Below, one piece after another: positions 10,563 to 22,318 of a DNA stretch of 64,000 nt (positions within the stretch are counted from its first letter, which is position 1; each line of letters begins with the position of its first letter). The stretch comes from Omphiscola glabra (taxonomy: Eukaryota > Mollusca > Gastropoda > Lymnaeidae). Both the position numbers and the translations under genes were made by a program. The notes below the pieces were generated by a model that made no database searches, was not told the DNA's origin, and saw only the letters and a program-made list of their open reading frames with translations. The stretch spans positions 27,724,618-27,788,617 of the forward strand of contig OZ024809.1 in the NCBI GenBank assembly GCA_964017045.1, given 5' to 3'.

Positions 10563-11463
10563 AAGTTTAAGAATCTGGAGGTTACGTCTTAGAAATATCA
10601 GTTTAAAAAAAACAACATTTATGACGTCATCGGCGGGTGCCAAGCATTACAAGCGCCCCCCCCCCCCACCCCCCAACCGCGTGCTAAAAGTTGAATAACT
10701 CTTCGGGCGTATAAATGTCACATACCGGATTTGGAGTTGTCAGCCCTTTGTTGTAAACACACCTACGATCCTAACATGTTATATATCACACACAATTTTT
10801 AAAAAAAATATATATACATTTTTTGTTGGACTGCTTTAAAAATTGTATATCCTGTGCGTTGTTGTTGTTGTTATTGGTTATGTTGATTTTGTTGTCCCTT
10901 TTGTTGTTGTCGCTGTTGTCGTTGGTGATGTTGTTTTTGCTGATGTTGCTGTTGTTTTTGTTGTTGTTGTTGGTGTTGTTGTTGGAAAATAGGAGAAAGT
11001 GTGCTGCAAAACTGAGCGCTGTCACGTCCTCTAGGTCGGCGTGACCCTTACGGTGGTCCGCAAACTTTACGTTGCTGGTCCGCAAAACATTAACGAAGAA
11101 TCTGGGGTGGTGGTGGGGGGGGGGGGGGGGAGCTACATGTTTGATCCCCGTTTTCAACATAAACTTTAAAATGAATCAAGAAGTTCTGGAGCGTTTGGTT
11201 GTTTGGTTGTTTGTTTGTTTGTTTGTTTAGAAAAGAAAGAGGGGGAGGGAGGCAGGGGCGGCAAAGTACTTTGTCCACCCTAGTACTCTGCACTAAGAAC
11301 AACAAAATAACATAAATATGCCACGTTGTTCCCATCACAAGGGTCCCAGGAAGCTGACGATGGGTGCCTGATGAAAATGTGAGCACTGTCTCCAATCGAG
11401 GCCACGATTGATTTAGATGTCCAGTGCTAAAGCGTTCCCGCATTTCTCATTAAGTAGACGCGT
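10563..11463. other. spacer with GTT-rich and TTTG microsatellites
   Basis: Holds an imperfect GTT/GTC-rich tract at about 10853-10988, a G run of about 15 at 11116-11130 and a TTTG tract at about 11197-11229. No gene recognised; the leucine-rich open frame in the GTT tract is compositional. Confidence 0.6.
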
Positions 11464-11565
11464 GTCACTTTCGCCGTCACTGTCACTGTCACTATCAATG
11501 TCGTTGACACTGTCGATGTTACTGTCAATGTCACTGTCGCTGTAGCTGTCGCGGTGTTAGTGTTA
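11464..11565. repeat. 6-bp GTCACT-type repeat
   Basis: An imperfect run of GTCACT, GTCGCT and GTCAAT hexamers. It is followed by a C-rich run and then by the large SPIN-like element. Confidence 0.85.
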
Positions 11566-12031
11566 GCTTAAATATCCCCCCCCCCCCCCAAACAATTGTT
11601 TTGTATTTTCAGTTAAATCTGACGACAACTAGGCAAATTGGTCTGACAGACTTAACATGTTTGGGAAGCAATGGTTCTCAACCTTTCTAATGCGGTGACC
11701 CTTTAAATACAGTTCTTCATGTTGTGGCGACCCCCAACCATAAACTTATGTTCGTTGCTACTTCTTAACTGTTATGTTGCTTCTGTTATGTATAGTAATG
11801 CAACTATCTGATATGCGGGATTTATTTCCATGGTTACAAATTGAACATAATTCAAACATGGTGGTTAATCACGAAAAACAATAGATAATTATAAATTATG
11901 AACTATTTATTTCTAACAACAAATAAATGAGATTTTGTCTTGAAGCATGGTGTAGCATGGGTAACAGTCTTAACATAACAACAGTAAACTACATAGCTAC
12001 ATTTTGCGACAGTATGCGTAAAAAGCCAACG

Positions 12032-12633
12032 TCAGTGCGAAGGTTGAGATTGCTTCTTTTTTACCAGATGAGAAATGCTCGGGGCAGTTTTTGCAAGCGC
12101 ACAACGAAGATCATATTCCACAACAATTCTACTTCTGTATTTAGACTTGATTACCATTTCATCTATTCTGCTGCCAACAGTGTCGTTGGATAAAGGAAAT
12201 TGTACTCAATTTCTTAACAAATGTATCTCCGATCATAACGCTAACAATGTCTTTGGCCGCTAGCAGCAATAAATCTTCAGCAATGGTGTGAGGTGTCACA
12301 GCTCTGGCGATTCTGAGTGCCTCCAAATATGAAGCTTCAAAATCTGCTACGTTTTGTTTTTGGTACTTGCCTCCAGTTTCAAGTCTGGCTTTCTGGAGTC
12401 CATCAGGTTTACTTCTAAAATATTTGCTATCCGTGCCGGCAAATCTTGGATGCTTGCTATCAAAATGGCTTTTAGTTTGTTCGACTTCATAGATTCGGCT
12501 GATAGAACTTCACAACAAATAACACATTGCGGTTTCTCAATCCCTGTTGTAATTATTGAGGTAAAAAATACTGCAAAAAATCCTCACTGTATTTTATTTT
12601 TTTAACGTTCTTCTCTACACGATTCATTTTCAT
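12032..12633 (-). pseudogene. hAT transposase remnant: BED finger joined to C-terminal tail
   Basis: On the minus strand a start near 12633 or 12627 leads to KKIKYSEDFLQY, then after a frameshift a BED-type zinc finger: PQCVICCEVLS, and after a second shift FDSKHPRF with its histidine. Next come AVTPHTIAEDLLLLAAKDIV and LSNDTV, the usual start of the catalytic region in ZBED5/FAM200-like hAT transposases. The sequence then jumps to VVEYDLRCALAKTAPSISHL and KKKQSQPSH followed by a stop at 12032-12034, which is the usual extreme C-terminus. About 400-500 residues holding the catalytic core are missing. With two frameshifts and this deletion it cannot encode an active enzyme. The orientation agrees with the element's ends. 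Confidence 0.8.
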
Positions 12634-13554
12634 GGGATGGTTTGCTAAAAGATTGTATATTGAAGATCTCAATGTAAAAAATAGACATGTAACATTTTGA
12701 AGAGTTTGAGAAAAGAGCATTTTAAATTTTGAAAGTATCCAACATATTCTCAAGTAAAAATTCAATTCTATAATTTGCATCTATTTAGTGATCCCATTTT
12801 ACTTTCAAAATATATCTGTTACTAGATATTTTGTGACAGGTTTTTACAGTTTATTATCAGACTGACTCAATATTGTGACTTGTCAACTTTTTCCACTGAA
12901 AATTGAAATTTATTAATTTAACTATATTTTATGGTTTTTAAAAGCCAATTACATCTCTTATTCATCACTTATTAAACTTAAGTGACCTCTCTAAATAAGA
13001 AAACAAATTGTGGCCGAAATAAAAAACAATTTATTTTCAAAAAATCGTAAATTTGTTTTTTTATCTGAAGCAGTGTACATGCCACTGAGATCTTGTACAG
13101 GTGGTGTAATTTCCATGTAATGACTCAGTGATAATGTAATAAATTATATCAAGTTTATACTTTCACAGTGCCATTATCATTCAGCTTATTATAACATATA
13201 AGTAATATGACTCATTATGACCTTGAACTGGTACTGAAATTTATGGAATAGGCTTATGTTATGCTATGCTATTTTACACATACACATCAGTCATTACTCA
13301 GTTCACTGTAAGACTTTGATTAATAACATAAAAGATAATGGTCTGCCTTTTCAATAACAATGAGAACATATAGATCTTTTATAACGTGTTTAACACTACC
13401 GCGTTTAATCAGATGGGACTAAATACAATTGTTTAAAATGATTGACAATGACTATGTTGTAAATCATTGTAATGCTCTCATCACTCAATGGTCAGATTCA
13501 AAAGAAGGCGTGAAGCAGTAGACGAGCATACTTTTTATTTTGCGTTTTATTTTT

Positions 13555-13600
13555 ATTTTTTGCCTTTATAAGGCAATCGTCGTTCATCAGGGGCGATTTT
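13555..13600 (-). other. possible Penelope-like (hammerhead-type) motif
   Basis: The minus strand reads CCCTGATGAACGACG, then TTGCCTTATAAAGGCAA, a CTGATGA box followed by a 7-bp stem and an A-rich segment. CTGATGA plus stem plus GAAA is the hammerhead ribozyme core known from Penelope-like elements; here GAAA is degraded to AAAA. Related motifs occur at 26755-26812 and 58094-58118. Identification is tentative. Confidence 0.25.
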
Positions 13601-14261
13601 TAACAGAGACGTAACTTTGTAGGACAGCATGTTGAGCTTGGGCAAAATAGTACTGACTGCGGGTGAGGGCGACTGAAACTGATTAAACTTAATCCTAAAC
13701 TTTCCCGTCAGTAAACTGCTTCTAATCACATAACACTTGAACACTGACTATCTTTACCCCATGTATTATCACCAGAAAGACTCTGCTTCCTAAACCGATA
13801 TTTACTTTTGCCTTTAAATTTTCACTTGAAATTCATCGTAGATAACAATAGTTGCATTTATTGTTCGGGGTAATTTCAGCATCTGACATTTGACCTATAT
13901 TCTTTATTTATTTAAGTTTTCTTTACTTGCTATTGATTAAGCGCATCACTTGATATTAAGGGAGGTAACTTTGGTTTTTTCTTCTACATTTTCACTGGAC
14001 TTGTCAGATTCGTCTATTGTATGCCCTATTTATAATCCGCGATTACCCGTAAACGATCTGATTTGTGCAGTAGTTTTCACTGTAGGTTTAAGCTTTATTG
14101 TGGGGTGAATGGGTCAAAGGGGGATATCTAACAAATGAAAATTGGTGACATTTCTGGTTTTTCAGCTGGACCAAAACAATCGGTTTCTAAGAAAATCATC
14201 ATCGGAAACATGTGTTTTCCAATGGTCCTTGGCGACCCCCGCGAAAGGTTGAGAACCGCTG

Positions 14262-14667
14262 ATCTAAAAGTTTACAAAATAAGTTTAAATCTCTAACCAC
14301 TATTCCGAGTCTCTCCCCCACCCCCAGCCCCTACCATCACCCCTGTGTGGAAACACGATCACAAGATTCGACCCGCGACCATTAAAGTAACAGTCCCCCC
14401 ACAACCGACCATTAAAGTAACAGCGCCCCCCCCCCCCCGGGCAATTAGCCGGCACTCAGTAGTGCCAGTTTCCTCCACTCGTGGTGACGCGGCTGGCGGG
14501 AAGATGTACACGTGTGCCGCCACCCGTGCTTCACACAACAAATGAGATTAACCCTCTCCCAACGGAGTCGTTTTTTTGGGATGGTCGTAGTTGGCGGTTC
14601 AAGGGTTAATGGCTGGTTTTTCGTGGTAATCGCGAGAAGATTTTATATCGCGTATTATAAACCACGG
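14262..14667. other. spacer
   Basis: Contains a short duplicated segment around CCATTAAAGTAACAG (14378-14424) beside a C run. No gene recognised. Confidence 0.5.
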
Positions 14668-15127
14668 GTACTGGACGGAATTGAGGGTTCTGGTCTAGTG
14701 AACGGAATGGAAGGTTTGGGTCTAGTGGACGGAATTGAGGGTTCTGGTCTAGTGAACGGAATGGAAGGTTTGTGTCTAGTGGACGGAATTGAGGGTTCTG
14801 GTCTAGTGAACGAAATGGAATGTTTGGGTCTAGTGGACGGAATTTAGGGTTTGGGTCTAGTGGACGGAATTTAGGGTTTGGGTCTAGTGAACGGAATTTA
14901 GGGTTTGGGTCTAGTGGACGGAATGGAAGGTTCGGGTTTAGTGGACGGAATGGAAGGTTCGGGTCTAGTGAACGGAATGGAAGGTTCGGGTCTAGTGGAC
15001 GGAATGGAAGGTTCGGGTCTAGTGGACGGAATGGAAGGTTCGGGTCTAGTGGACGGAATGGAAGGTTCGGGTCTAGTGGACGGAATGGAAGGTTCGGGTC
15101 TAGTGGACGGAATGGAAGATTCGGGTC
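14668..15127. repeat. 27-bp minisatellite, about 17 copies
   Basis: The unit contains GGACGGAATGGAAGG followed by TTCGGGTCTAGT. Left units vary (GAATTGAGG, GAATTTAGG), while the right-hand seven or eight are nearly identical. Both strands are open in more than one frame (PLDPNLPFR on minus) because 27 is nine codons. Not a gene. Confidence 0.95.
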
Positions 15128-15193
15128 CACCAGTTCCACTTAATGTATCGGAGAAAATGTTGACGTCACTCTTTATGTTAAAATGGTGAACTG

Positions 15194-16053
15194 TAATCGG
15201 CGTGTGTGTCTTCTGTGTGTCTTCTGTGTGTCTTCTGTGTGTCGTCTGTGTGTCTTCTATGTGTCTTCTGTGTGTCATCTGTGTGTCTCCTGTGTGTCTC
15301 CTGTGTGTCTTCTGTGTGTCTTCTGTACGTGTGTGTCTTCTGTGTGTCTTCTGTGCGTGTGTGCCTTCTGAGCGTGTGTGTGTGTTCTGAGCGTGTGTGT
15401 CTTCTGAGCGTGTGTGTCTTCTGAGCGTGTCTGTGTTCTGAGCGTGTGTGTCTTCTGAGCGTGTGTGTCTTCTGAGCGTGTGTGTCTTCTGAGCGTGTGT
15501 GTCTTCTGAGCGTGTGTGTCTTCTGAGCGTGTGTGTCTTCTGAGCGTGTGTGTCTTCTGAGCGTGCATGTCTTCTGAGCGTGTATGTCTTCTGAGCGTGT
15601 ATGTCTTCTGTGCCCGTATGTCTTCTGTGTGTCTTCTGAGCGTGTATGTCTTCTGTGCACGTATGTCTTCTGTGTGTCTTCTGTGCACGTATGTCTTATG
15701 TGTGTCTTCTGAGCGTGTGTGTCTTCTGAGCGTATGTGTCTTCTGAGCGTGTGTGTCTTCTGAGCTTGTGTGTCTTCTGAGAGTGTGTGTCTTCTGTGTG
15801 TGTATGTCTTCTGTGTGTCTTCTGATCGTGTGTGTCTTCTGAGCGTATGTGACTTCTGTGTGTCTAGTGAGCGTTTATGTCTTCTGAGCGTGTGTCTTCT
15901 GTGTGTCTTCTGAGCGTGTGTGTCTTCTGTGCTTGTATGTCTTCTGTGTGTCTTCTGTGCGTGTGTGTCTTCTTTGCGTGTGTGTCTTCTGTGCGTGTAT
16001 GTCTTCTGTGTGTTTTCTGTGCGTGTGTGTATTCTGTGCGTGTATGTGGTCAC
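15194..16053. repeat. GT/CT-rich compound array of 11-bp and 17-bp units
   Basis: Two related units alternate: 11 bp CTTCTGTGTGT and 17 bp TCTGAGCGTGTGTGTCT. The 17-bp type dominates 15380-15600. The 293-codon minus-strand frame rich in Thr, His and Arg follows from this composition and is not a gene. Confidence 0.95.
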
Positions 16054-16156
16054 AGTCACAGAGCTGAAAAAGATTTGGAGTAACCATTAGATCTGCGTTT
16101 CACAATGTCTAATAATATTTTTTTTTTTTAGTTTTGTTACAGTGGTACGTTTAAGA

Positions 16157-16260
16157 CAATGTTTCCTAATCTGGAGTGCCCGCACCCCCTCCCCCTCCCG
16201 GGGGTGTGTGAGAAGGCACTCCAAGGGATGCCAGGAAAGTGGATTTTAAGAACAGAGTAG
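16157..16260 (+). mobile_element. possible hAT end fragment
   Basis: CAATGTTTCCTAATCTGG, then GTGCCCGCACCCC, then GAAGGCACTCCAAGGG, resembles the end of widespread hAT-type MITEs starting CAGTGTTTCCCAA. I could not find the matching opposite end, so this may be a truncated copy or chance similarity. Confidence 0.3.
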
Positions 16261-16636
16261 AAATACATTTTTAGTTAATGATATTAATGTTGGATTATTT
16301 TTTTTTAAAACACCCTTAACATTTTCCTTTATGTAATAAGTTCTACGGTTATCTTTGTAATTCAATAAATGCATATAAATATAAATTCAGTGGTTAATTT
16401 TATTGCTTCTTGTTGAGTGGTGTGAGACGAAGTACATAAAAAAAATGCTGGGATGAGCGTCCATCATGAAACAATTGATGTGTAAGTTTTGTCTCAGGGA
16501 ATTCCCGACGGGACGCAAAACAACACGGTGCCATCTCATTAAACCTTTTCACATCCCACACTTTCCTCGGCCCACCTGCATCTCCGGATCCGGCCATTTT
16601 TTCCATGGCCCGAAATGTGCGTCTACCACCCTACAT

Positions 16637-16848
16637 AATCCGATGAACCTATCTATTAAAAACTATTCCACAGCATCCGTCATAGTGACCGACATCTCAC
16701 CACTTACAATCCGATGAACCTATCTATCAAAAACTATTCCACAGCATCCGTCATAGTGACCGACATCTCACCACTTACAATCCGATGAACCTATCTATCA
16801 AAAACTATTCCACAGCATCTGTCATAGTGACCGACATCTCACCACTTA
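16637..16848. repeat. 71-bp tandem triplication
   Basis: Three nearly identical 71-bp units, each with AATCCGATGAACCTATCTAT and CATAGTGACCGACATCTCAC. Only a few substitutions separate them, so the event is recent. Confidence 0.95.
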
Positions 16849-18031
16849 TGACGAACAACATCGCATTACTGAAACTTAATAATCAAGCCACCCCGACTGT
16901 TACAAAATTTGCGCTCGGAGAAATTAAAACTCTACCCACTACTGTAAAACAATCTTCTCTACTCACGCAGAACAATCAGACTGAAGAATTCGAATAAACA
17001 TTTTGTTTACTAAAACCGTATTAATTTATGAAAACTGAAATCAGACTTAAAGAAATCAAAAGGACTTTAGAAAACTTAACCCACCCCTCACCATTTTTTC
17101 CCTCCCCCCCCCTTTTTTTTTCCCCCTATAATCCTCATCTTTGATTAATGAATACTATTCTTTCCTTGTGCGTTCTTTAACCTTATGTACACATGACACG
17201 GAATAGAGTTTTTTTTTTTACTAATGCAGTACGAAAAAATAACGAAGCACATATCACACCCGTAAAGAAAGCGACAGAGAGACTTGGTCCACAGTGCACG
17301 CCATGAGAACCCTCGGTCTGGTGACTCCGGACACCGCAAGCCCGCTCGTGCTGGCTCCTTCAAACAAACGACGAAACATAAATAACGGACGGACATGACG
17401 GGCACAAATCCCACTTGTCTCCACCGACCCCTATGCAAGAATCTTCTTTGGGCCCTATCGTATTCGTGATCTGCCCGCCACTGTCTGGACCTGGCCGTAG
17501 GTTATTGAACTGTGTCCAGTTTTATTGATAAAGATAAAATGGTTTTCCATAAGCTGAGGCAGATTGCCTCTACCCCCCCCCCCCCCCCCCATTTATACAT
17601 GGTAGTTTTTTTTTTGTTGGGGGGGAAGGGGAGGTTTGAGGTAAGTACGGTGAGCCTTGTAGACCAACAATAGAGTATATTTCTTAATTTGTTGAACTAA
17701 TAAATGGGTCAGATCTAGGGGGGTCGAATGGGATGGTCCGCCCTGATCGACATTTTTTCCCCTTCTTTTTAGTGGGGCGTCATTTTCAGAAAAGAATACA
17801 GAGCTTTTGCTATGTTCGTCGAAGGGGGCGGTACAAATCTTGGCCCGCCTCGGGTGGCGGTAACCCCTAACTCCGCCACTGGGTTGTACCGACGCAAAGC
17901 TTAAGTAGAATATTTAGACACTCTAGTGAAGGGTAAATTAAAAGACAAAATTCAAGTTTGAATTGATGAGAGCAATACTTGCCGGAACGTCATAAGCTCT
18001 GTATTGTGTCATTCAAATTAAATCTTGGCCT
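16849..18031. other. spacer with C18 run and possible MITE
   Basis: Includes an 18-C run at 17573-17590 and mixed sequence around 17250-17520 with no clear gene. At about 17710-17881 a C- and G-rich segment ends in TAACTCCGCCACTG, a form common at the ends of short DNA transposons; its left end is diverged and no target duplication is visible. Confidence 0.45.
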
Positions 18032-19486
18032 TGACCTACTGTTATACTTGAAACCATGGCCTACTGTTATACTTGAAGCCATGGCCTACTGTTATACTTG
18101 AAGCCATGGCCTACTGTTATACTTGAAGCCATGGCCTACTGTTATACTTGAAACCATGGCCTACTGTTTAACTTGAAGCCATGGCCTACTGTTATACTTG
18201 AAGCCATAGCCTACTGTTATAATTGAAACCATGGCCTACTGTTATACTTGAAGCCATGGCCTACTGTTATACTTGAAGCCATGGCCTACTGTTATACTTG
18301 AAACCATGGCCTACTGTTTAACTCGAAGCCATGGCCTACTGTTATACTTGAAGCCATGGCCTACTGTTATAATTGAAACCATGGCTTCTGTTGTACTTGA
18401 AGCCCTTGCCTACTGTTATACTTGAAGCCATGGCCTACTGTTTAAATTGAAGCCATGGTCTACTGTTATACTTGAAGCCATGGCCTATACTGTTATACTT
18501 GAAACCATGGCCTACTGTTATACTTGAAGCCATGGTCTACTGTTATACTTGAAGCCTTGGCCTACTGTTATACTTGAAGCCATGGCCTACTGTTATACTT
18601 GAAGCCATGGCCTAATGTTATACTTGAAGCCATGGCCTACTGTTATACTTGAAACCATGGCCTACTGTTTAACTTGAAGCCATGGTCTACTGTTATACTT
18701 GAAGCCATGGCCTATACTGTTATACTTGAAACCATGGCCTACTGTTATACTTGAAGCCATGGTCTACTGTTATACTTGAAGCCTTGGCCTACTGTTATAC
18801 TTGAAGCCATGGCCTACTGTTATACTTGAAGCCATGGCCTAATGTTATACTTGAAGCCATGGCCTACTGTTATACTTGAAACCATGGCCTACTGTTATAC
18901 TTGAAGCCATGGTCTACTGTTATACTTGAAGCCATGGCCTATACTGTTATACTTGAAACCATGGCCTACTGTTATACTTGAAGCCATGGTCTACTGTTAT
19001 ACTTGAAGCCTTGGCCTACTGTTATACTTGAAGCCATGGCCTACTGTTATACTTGAAGCCATGGCCTAATGTTATACTTGAAGCCATGGCCTACTGTTAT
19101 ACTTGAAACCATGGCCTACTGTTTAACTTGAAGCCATGGTCTACTGTTATACTTGAAGCCATGGCCTATACTGTTATACTTGAAACCATGGCCTACTGTT
19201 ATACTTGAAGCTATGGCCTACTGTTATACTTGAAACCATGGCCTACTGTTATACTTGAAGCCATGGCCTACTGTTATACTTGAAACCACGGTCTACTGTT
19301 ATACTTGAAACCACGGCCTACTGTTTAACTTGAAACCATGGCCTACTGTTATACTTGAAACCACGGCCTACTGTTATACTTGAAACCACGGCCTACTGTT
19401 TAACTTGAAACCATGGCCTACTGTTATACTTGAAACCACGGCCTACTGTTTAACTTGAAACCATGGCCTACTGTTATACTTGAAGT
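18032..19486. repeat. 25-bp minisatellite with 227-bp higher-order repeat
   Basis: The basic unit is CCTACTGTTATACTTGAAGC plus CATGG, about 58 copies. A 27-bp variant starting CCTATACTG recurs at 18484, 18711, 18938 and 19165, exactly 227 bp apart each time. The intervening eight units carry the same ordered variants (TCTACTG, CCTTGG, CCTAATG, AAACC). An earlier part shows a 150-bp spacing (AATTGAAACC at 18221 and 18371), and the right end is dominated by CCACGG variants. Each unit holds the palindrome GCCATGGC. Confidence 0.97.
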
Positions 19487-20501
19487 AAAAAATTGTTTGT
19501 TCCTTGTAAATCTGAAATAGTTTAACTTTTTATACTTTGTTTTAACTTGTTTAATATTTTAATTTTTTTGAGGATGTGACTTTTTAATTTTTTTTATTTC
19601 TTTTTTAAAATTTGCGTGTCCCCCCCCCCCCCCCCCTTTTGCAAGTGTAGGTTTTATGTAAATTGCTATGTACTGTTGCGCCCCTGGTTTTGCCACCCCC
19701 CCCCCCCCCTGAAATTAAATCAGACAAGTCAACATCATCTTCAGCACTTAAAATAGAAGCATTGTCGGTGTGAGCAATAATTGGCACAAGCTCTCTCTGT
19801 CTCCCGACAGCCACTCGCATTGGTCGAATCCTTTTTTTTGTTGTTGTTGTTGTTGAGGAGCAGGTGCTAATTTCTTATGCTCAAGAGGGCGTCGTCGGTG
19901 CTGTTGAACATGACTTGTGATGCAAAATAGATGGTACAGATTTTCGAAATCCGTTCAAGCAGCGATGTTATGATTGTTACTCACTTTACTTTCCCGTAAT
20001 TCTCAAAATATCGTTATCCTACTCTATCAATATCATTTATCTTGACTGCACATGACACTTGAACCTTGTCCTTGTTTCATACATGCAGCATGAGCGCAAA
20101 CATACCGCCCTAGTCATTTGCGATAAATAGAATCTACAGGTGAAGAGAGGTCAACTTTTGACTTCTCTTGCACTAACAAAGAGTGCTAACCTTCTGACCT
20201 TCTGACACACATTAAATAAATCTTATATTGTTAAAAGCATAAAAATTATATGACCATTTACAATCATTTACACTTATAATTTTTTTAAAGTAATGTAATA
20301 ACCAGTTAATTTTTAAGATTAAAATTTTTAATAGAGAAAACATGATTGTTGACGTCAACTAATCTAAGCCACCCTCCCTCCCCTTTGTCAACAACTGTCA
20401 AACATTTCCACCCCCTCCCCCTATTTTGTTGACATAATTAAGGAATTTTATAGTAAAATTTATAGAACACATGAAAGTTTAGAATTTATAATGGATTAAG
20501 C
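19487..20501. other. AT-rich spacer
   Basis: Contains C runs at about 19620-19636 and 19696-19709, and a GTT tract at about 19840-19855. No gene recognised. Confidence 0.5.
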
Positions 20502-20690
20502 CAGCGGTTCTCAACCTGTGGGTCGCGACCCGTCGAATGACCCTGTCCCAGGGGTCGCCTAAGACTATCTAAAACACATATACTCTACAGTTATGGAGTA
20601 GCTACGAAAATAATTTTGTGGTTGTGGGGTCGCCACGACATGAGGAACTGTATTAAAGGGTCGCGGCATTAGGAAGGTTGAGAACCACTG
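20502..20690. mobile_element. SPIN-like hAT MITE (189 bp)
   Basis: The left end is CAGCGGTTCTCAACCTGTGG followed by GTCGCGACCC; the right end is AGGAAGGTTGAGAACCACTG. Flanks are GATTAAGC and GATTTAGC, an 8-bp target duplication with one mismatch. Internal blocks (AGGGGTCGCCTAAGACTATC, GAGGAACTGTATTAAAGGG) match the copy at 833-1032 and the SPIN non-autonomous layout as I know it. No coding capacity. Confidence 0.92.
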
Positions 20691-21235
20691 GATTTAGCAT
20701 TCGGTTTTAAGCGTAGAGCGAGGGAATAGCGAGGTCTGAAATCAAAAGAGGAATTGCTTACACAACAAAGCCATCTTTTTTGAAACAAAAAGAATAATTT
20801 ATTCTTCGGCGGATTGCTCAGACATTTTTTAGAGTTCGTGAAAATATATGCCACGTGTTGTTGTAGGGATGGGGGAGATGGGTGCGTGGGTGTTATTGAG
20901 GTCAGAGGGTCGAAAATGGGTTTGCATCCTTCTGCATTAACATATCTTTTTTTTAAAAAAACCCATAAAATATCCGTTATCACCCGCATGCACGCCAGCG
21001 TCGTTCTGTGTTGAAGGATCTGTTTCTGCAAGGAATAAAATAGTAGTGATGAACTTCTTGTTGCACTTGGGTAAGGCACCATCACAACCAGAGGCGGGTA
21101 CTCCTTATACCAGGGACGATGGCAACCTTTGTAACGCGTGGTAAACTATCACCGTTTCTACTAAGGGGGCTAACTACAATGGTCTGGCACCCATACCACA
21201 GGGGCTGGCACCTGCGCTACCATAGCCTGAAACAA
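20691..21235. other. spacer
   Basis: Single-copy-looking sequence. Short open frames show no recognisable domain or splice context. Confidence 0.45.
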
Positions 21236-21725
21236 CTACACCCCAGACTGGCACCCCTACTCCCCCAGACTGGCACCCCTACTCCCCCAGACTGGCACCC
21301 CTACTCCCCCAGACTGGCACCCCTACTAACCCGAGACTGGCACCCCTAATACCCCGAGACTGGCACCCCTGCTCCCCGAGACTGGCACCCCTACTACCCA
21401 AGACTGGCACCCTTACTCCCCCAGACTGGCACCCCTACTCCCCCAGACTGGCACCCCTACTACCCCGAGACTGGCACCCCTACTACCCCGAGACTGGCAC
21501 CCCTGCTCCCCGAGACTGGCACCCCTACTACCCCGAGACTGGCATTACTCCCCGAGAATCGCACCCCTATAACCCCGAGACTGGCACCCCTACTCCCCGA
21601 GACTGGAACCCCTACTACCCCGAGACTGGCACCCCTACTACCCGAGACTGGCACCCCTACTACCCCGAGACTGGCACCCCTACTCCCCGAGACTGGCACC
21701 CCTACTACCCCAGACTGGCACCCGC
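21236..21725. repeat. 22-23-bp minisatellite, about 21 copies
   Basis: The unit is GACTGGCACCCCTACTACCC plus CGA, with forms lacking one to three bases (CTCCCCGA, CTACCCGA). One unit (21588) carries an AGAATCGCACC change. Confidence 0.95.
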
Positions 21726-22318
21726 ACTCCCCCGCTGCAAGCAAGCTGCTTGAAGCCCGCTTGTGTCCCAGACAGTCAACGATCGATTTCTTTATGGCCT
21801 CCGCAGCACGAGTTGTGCAAGTACTCAACTTTCCCATAAATCACACGGCTTGCCATCGCTTAAACAACTTTACGACGGCCATTCTGACTCCCTCCTCCAG
21901 CCCCCCCCTTCCCCCCCCCCCCCCGTGTTCAATGCATAGCCTTTTGCCTCCCCCTCCGCCACCCTCGCTCTTTCATTATCAGCCTCGATCAGTTACTTCT
22001 GTGTCCAGTTTATGACGGCGTTCCTCAAAGCGATCACCTCCTCGCATTTTGAGACCAGCCGAGATCTTTCCGAGGACACCTCGAGTGTTTCCTGGGATAT
22101 TTTCGTTTCATGTTGTTATAAACATGGACGCGGAATCAGATTGGTATTTTTTGAAGACTCGAGGTTTATGACTTGGATTCCACCCCAAGCAATGTCTTAC
22201 GTCATTAAGCTTGTTTGGTTGATTGTTTTTTCTGGAGTGGGGGGGGGGGGGTTAAACATACTGGCCTAAAAGTAGACTCCACCGAAGGAAGCTATTGAGT
22301 AAAAATTTCGTATAGCAT
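21726..22318. other. spacer
   Basis: Contains C-rich runs near 21900-21924 and a G run near 22239-22250. No gene recognised. Confidence 0.45.

Larger units (their letters stand above)
11669..14261 (-). mobile_element. large SPIN-like hAT element, decayed and internally deleted
   Basis: The plus-strand left end is CAATGGTTCTCAACC, followed by the SPIN-type order (GACCCTTTAAATACAG, then GTGGCGACCCCC). The right end is GGCGACCCCC, then AAAGGTTGAGAACCGCTG. The 2593-bp interval resembles an autonomous SPIN element in length and carries a minus-strand transposase remnant (12032-12633). Flanking octamers TTGGGAAG and ATCTAAAA do not match well, so the insertion is old or one end has been altered. 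The region from about 12640 to 14210 is longer than I would expect for untranslated leader and probably includes later insertions, such as a Penelope-like piece near 13560. Confidence 0.75.

Noticed and set aside
10853..11044. Leucine-rich open frame resembling a membrane peptide
   Set aside because: Composition follows from the GTT-rich microsatellite; not a signal of coding.
16466..16620. Possible zinc-finger frame (CKFCLREF then CH)
   Set aside because: Cys/His spacing does not fit a standard finger and the frame soon enters the 71-bp triplication.
17145..17438. 97-codon minus-strand frame, possible small gene
   Set aside because: No motif, no start context and no splice signal; includes an A/T run at 17211-17219.
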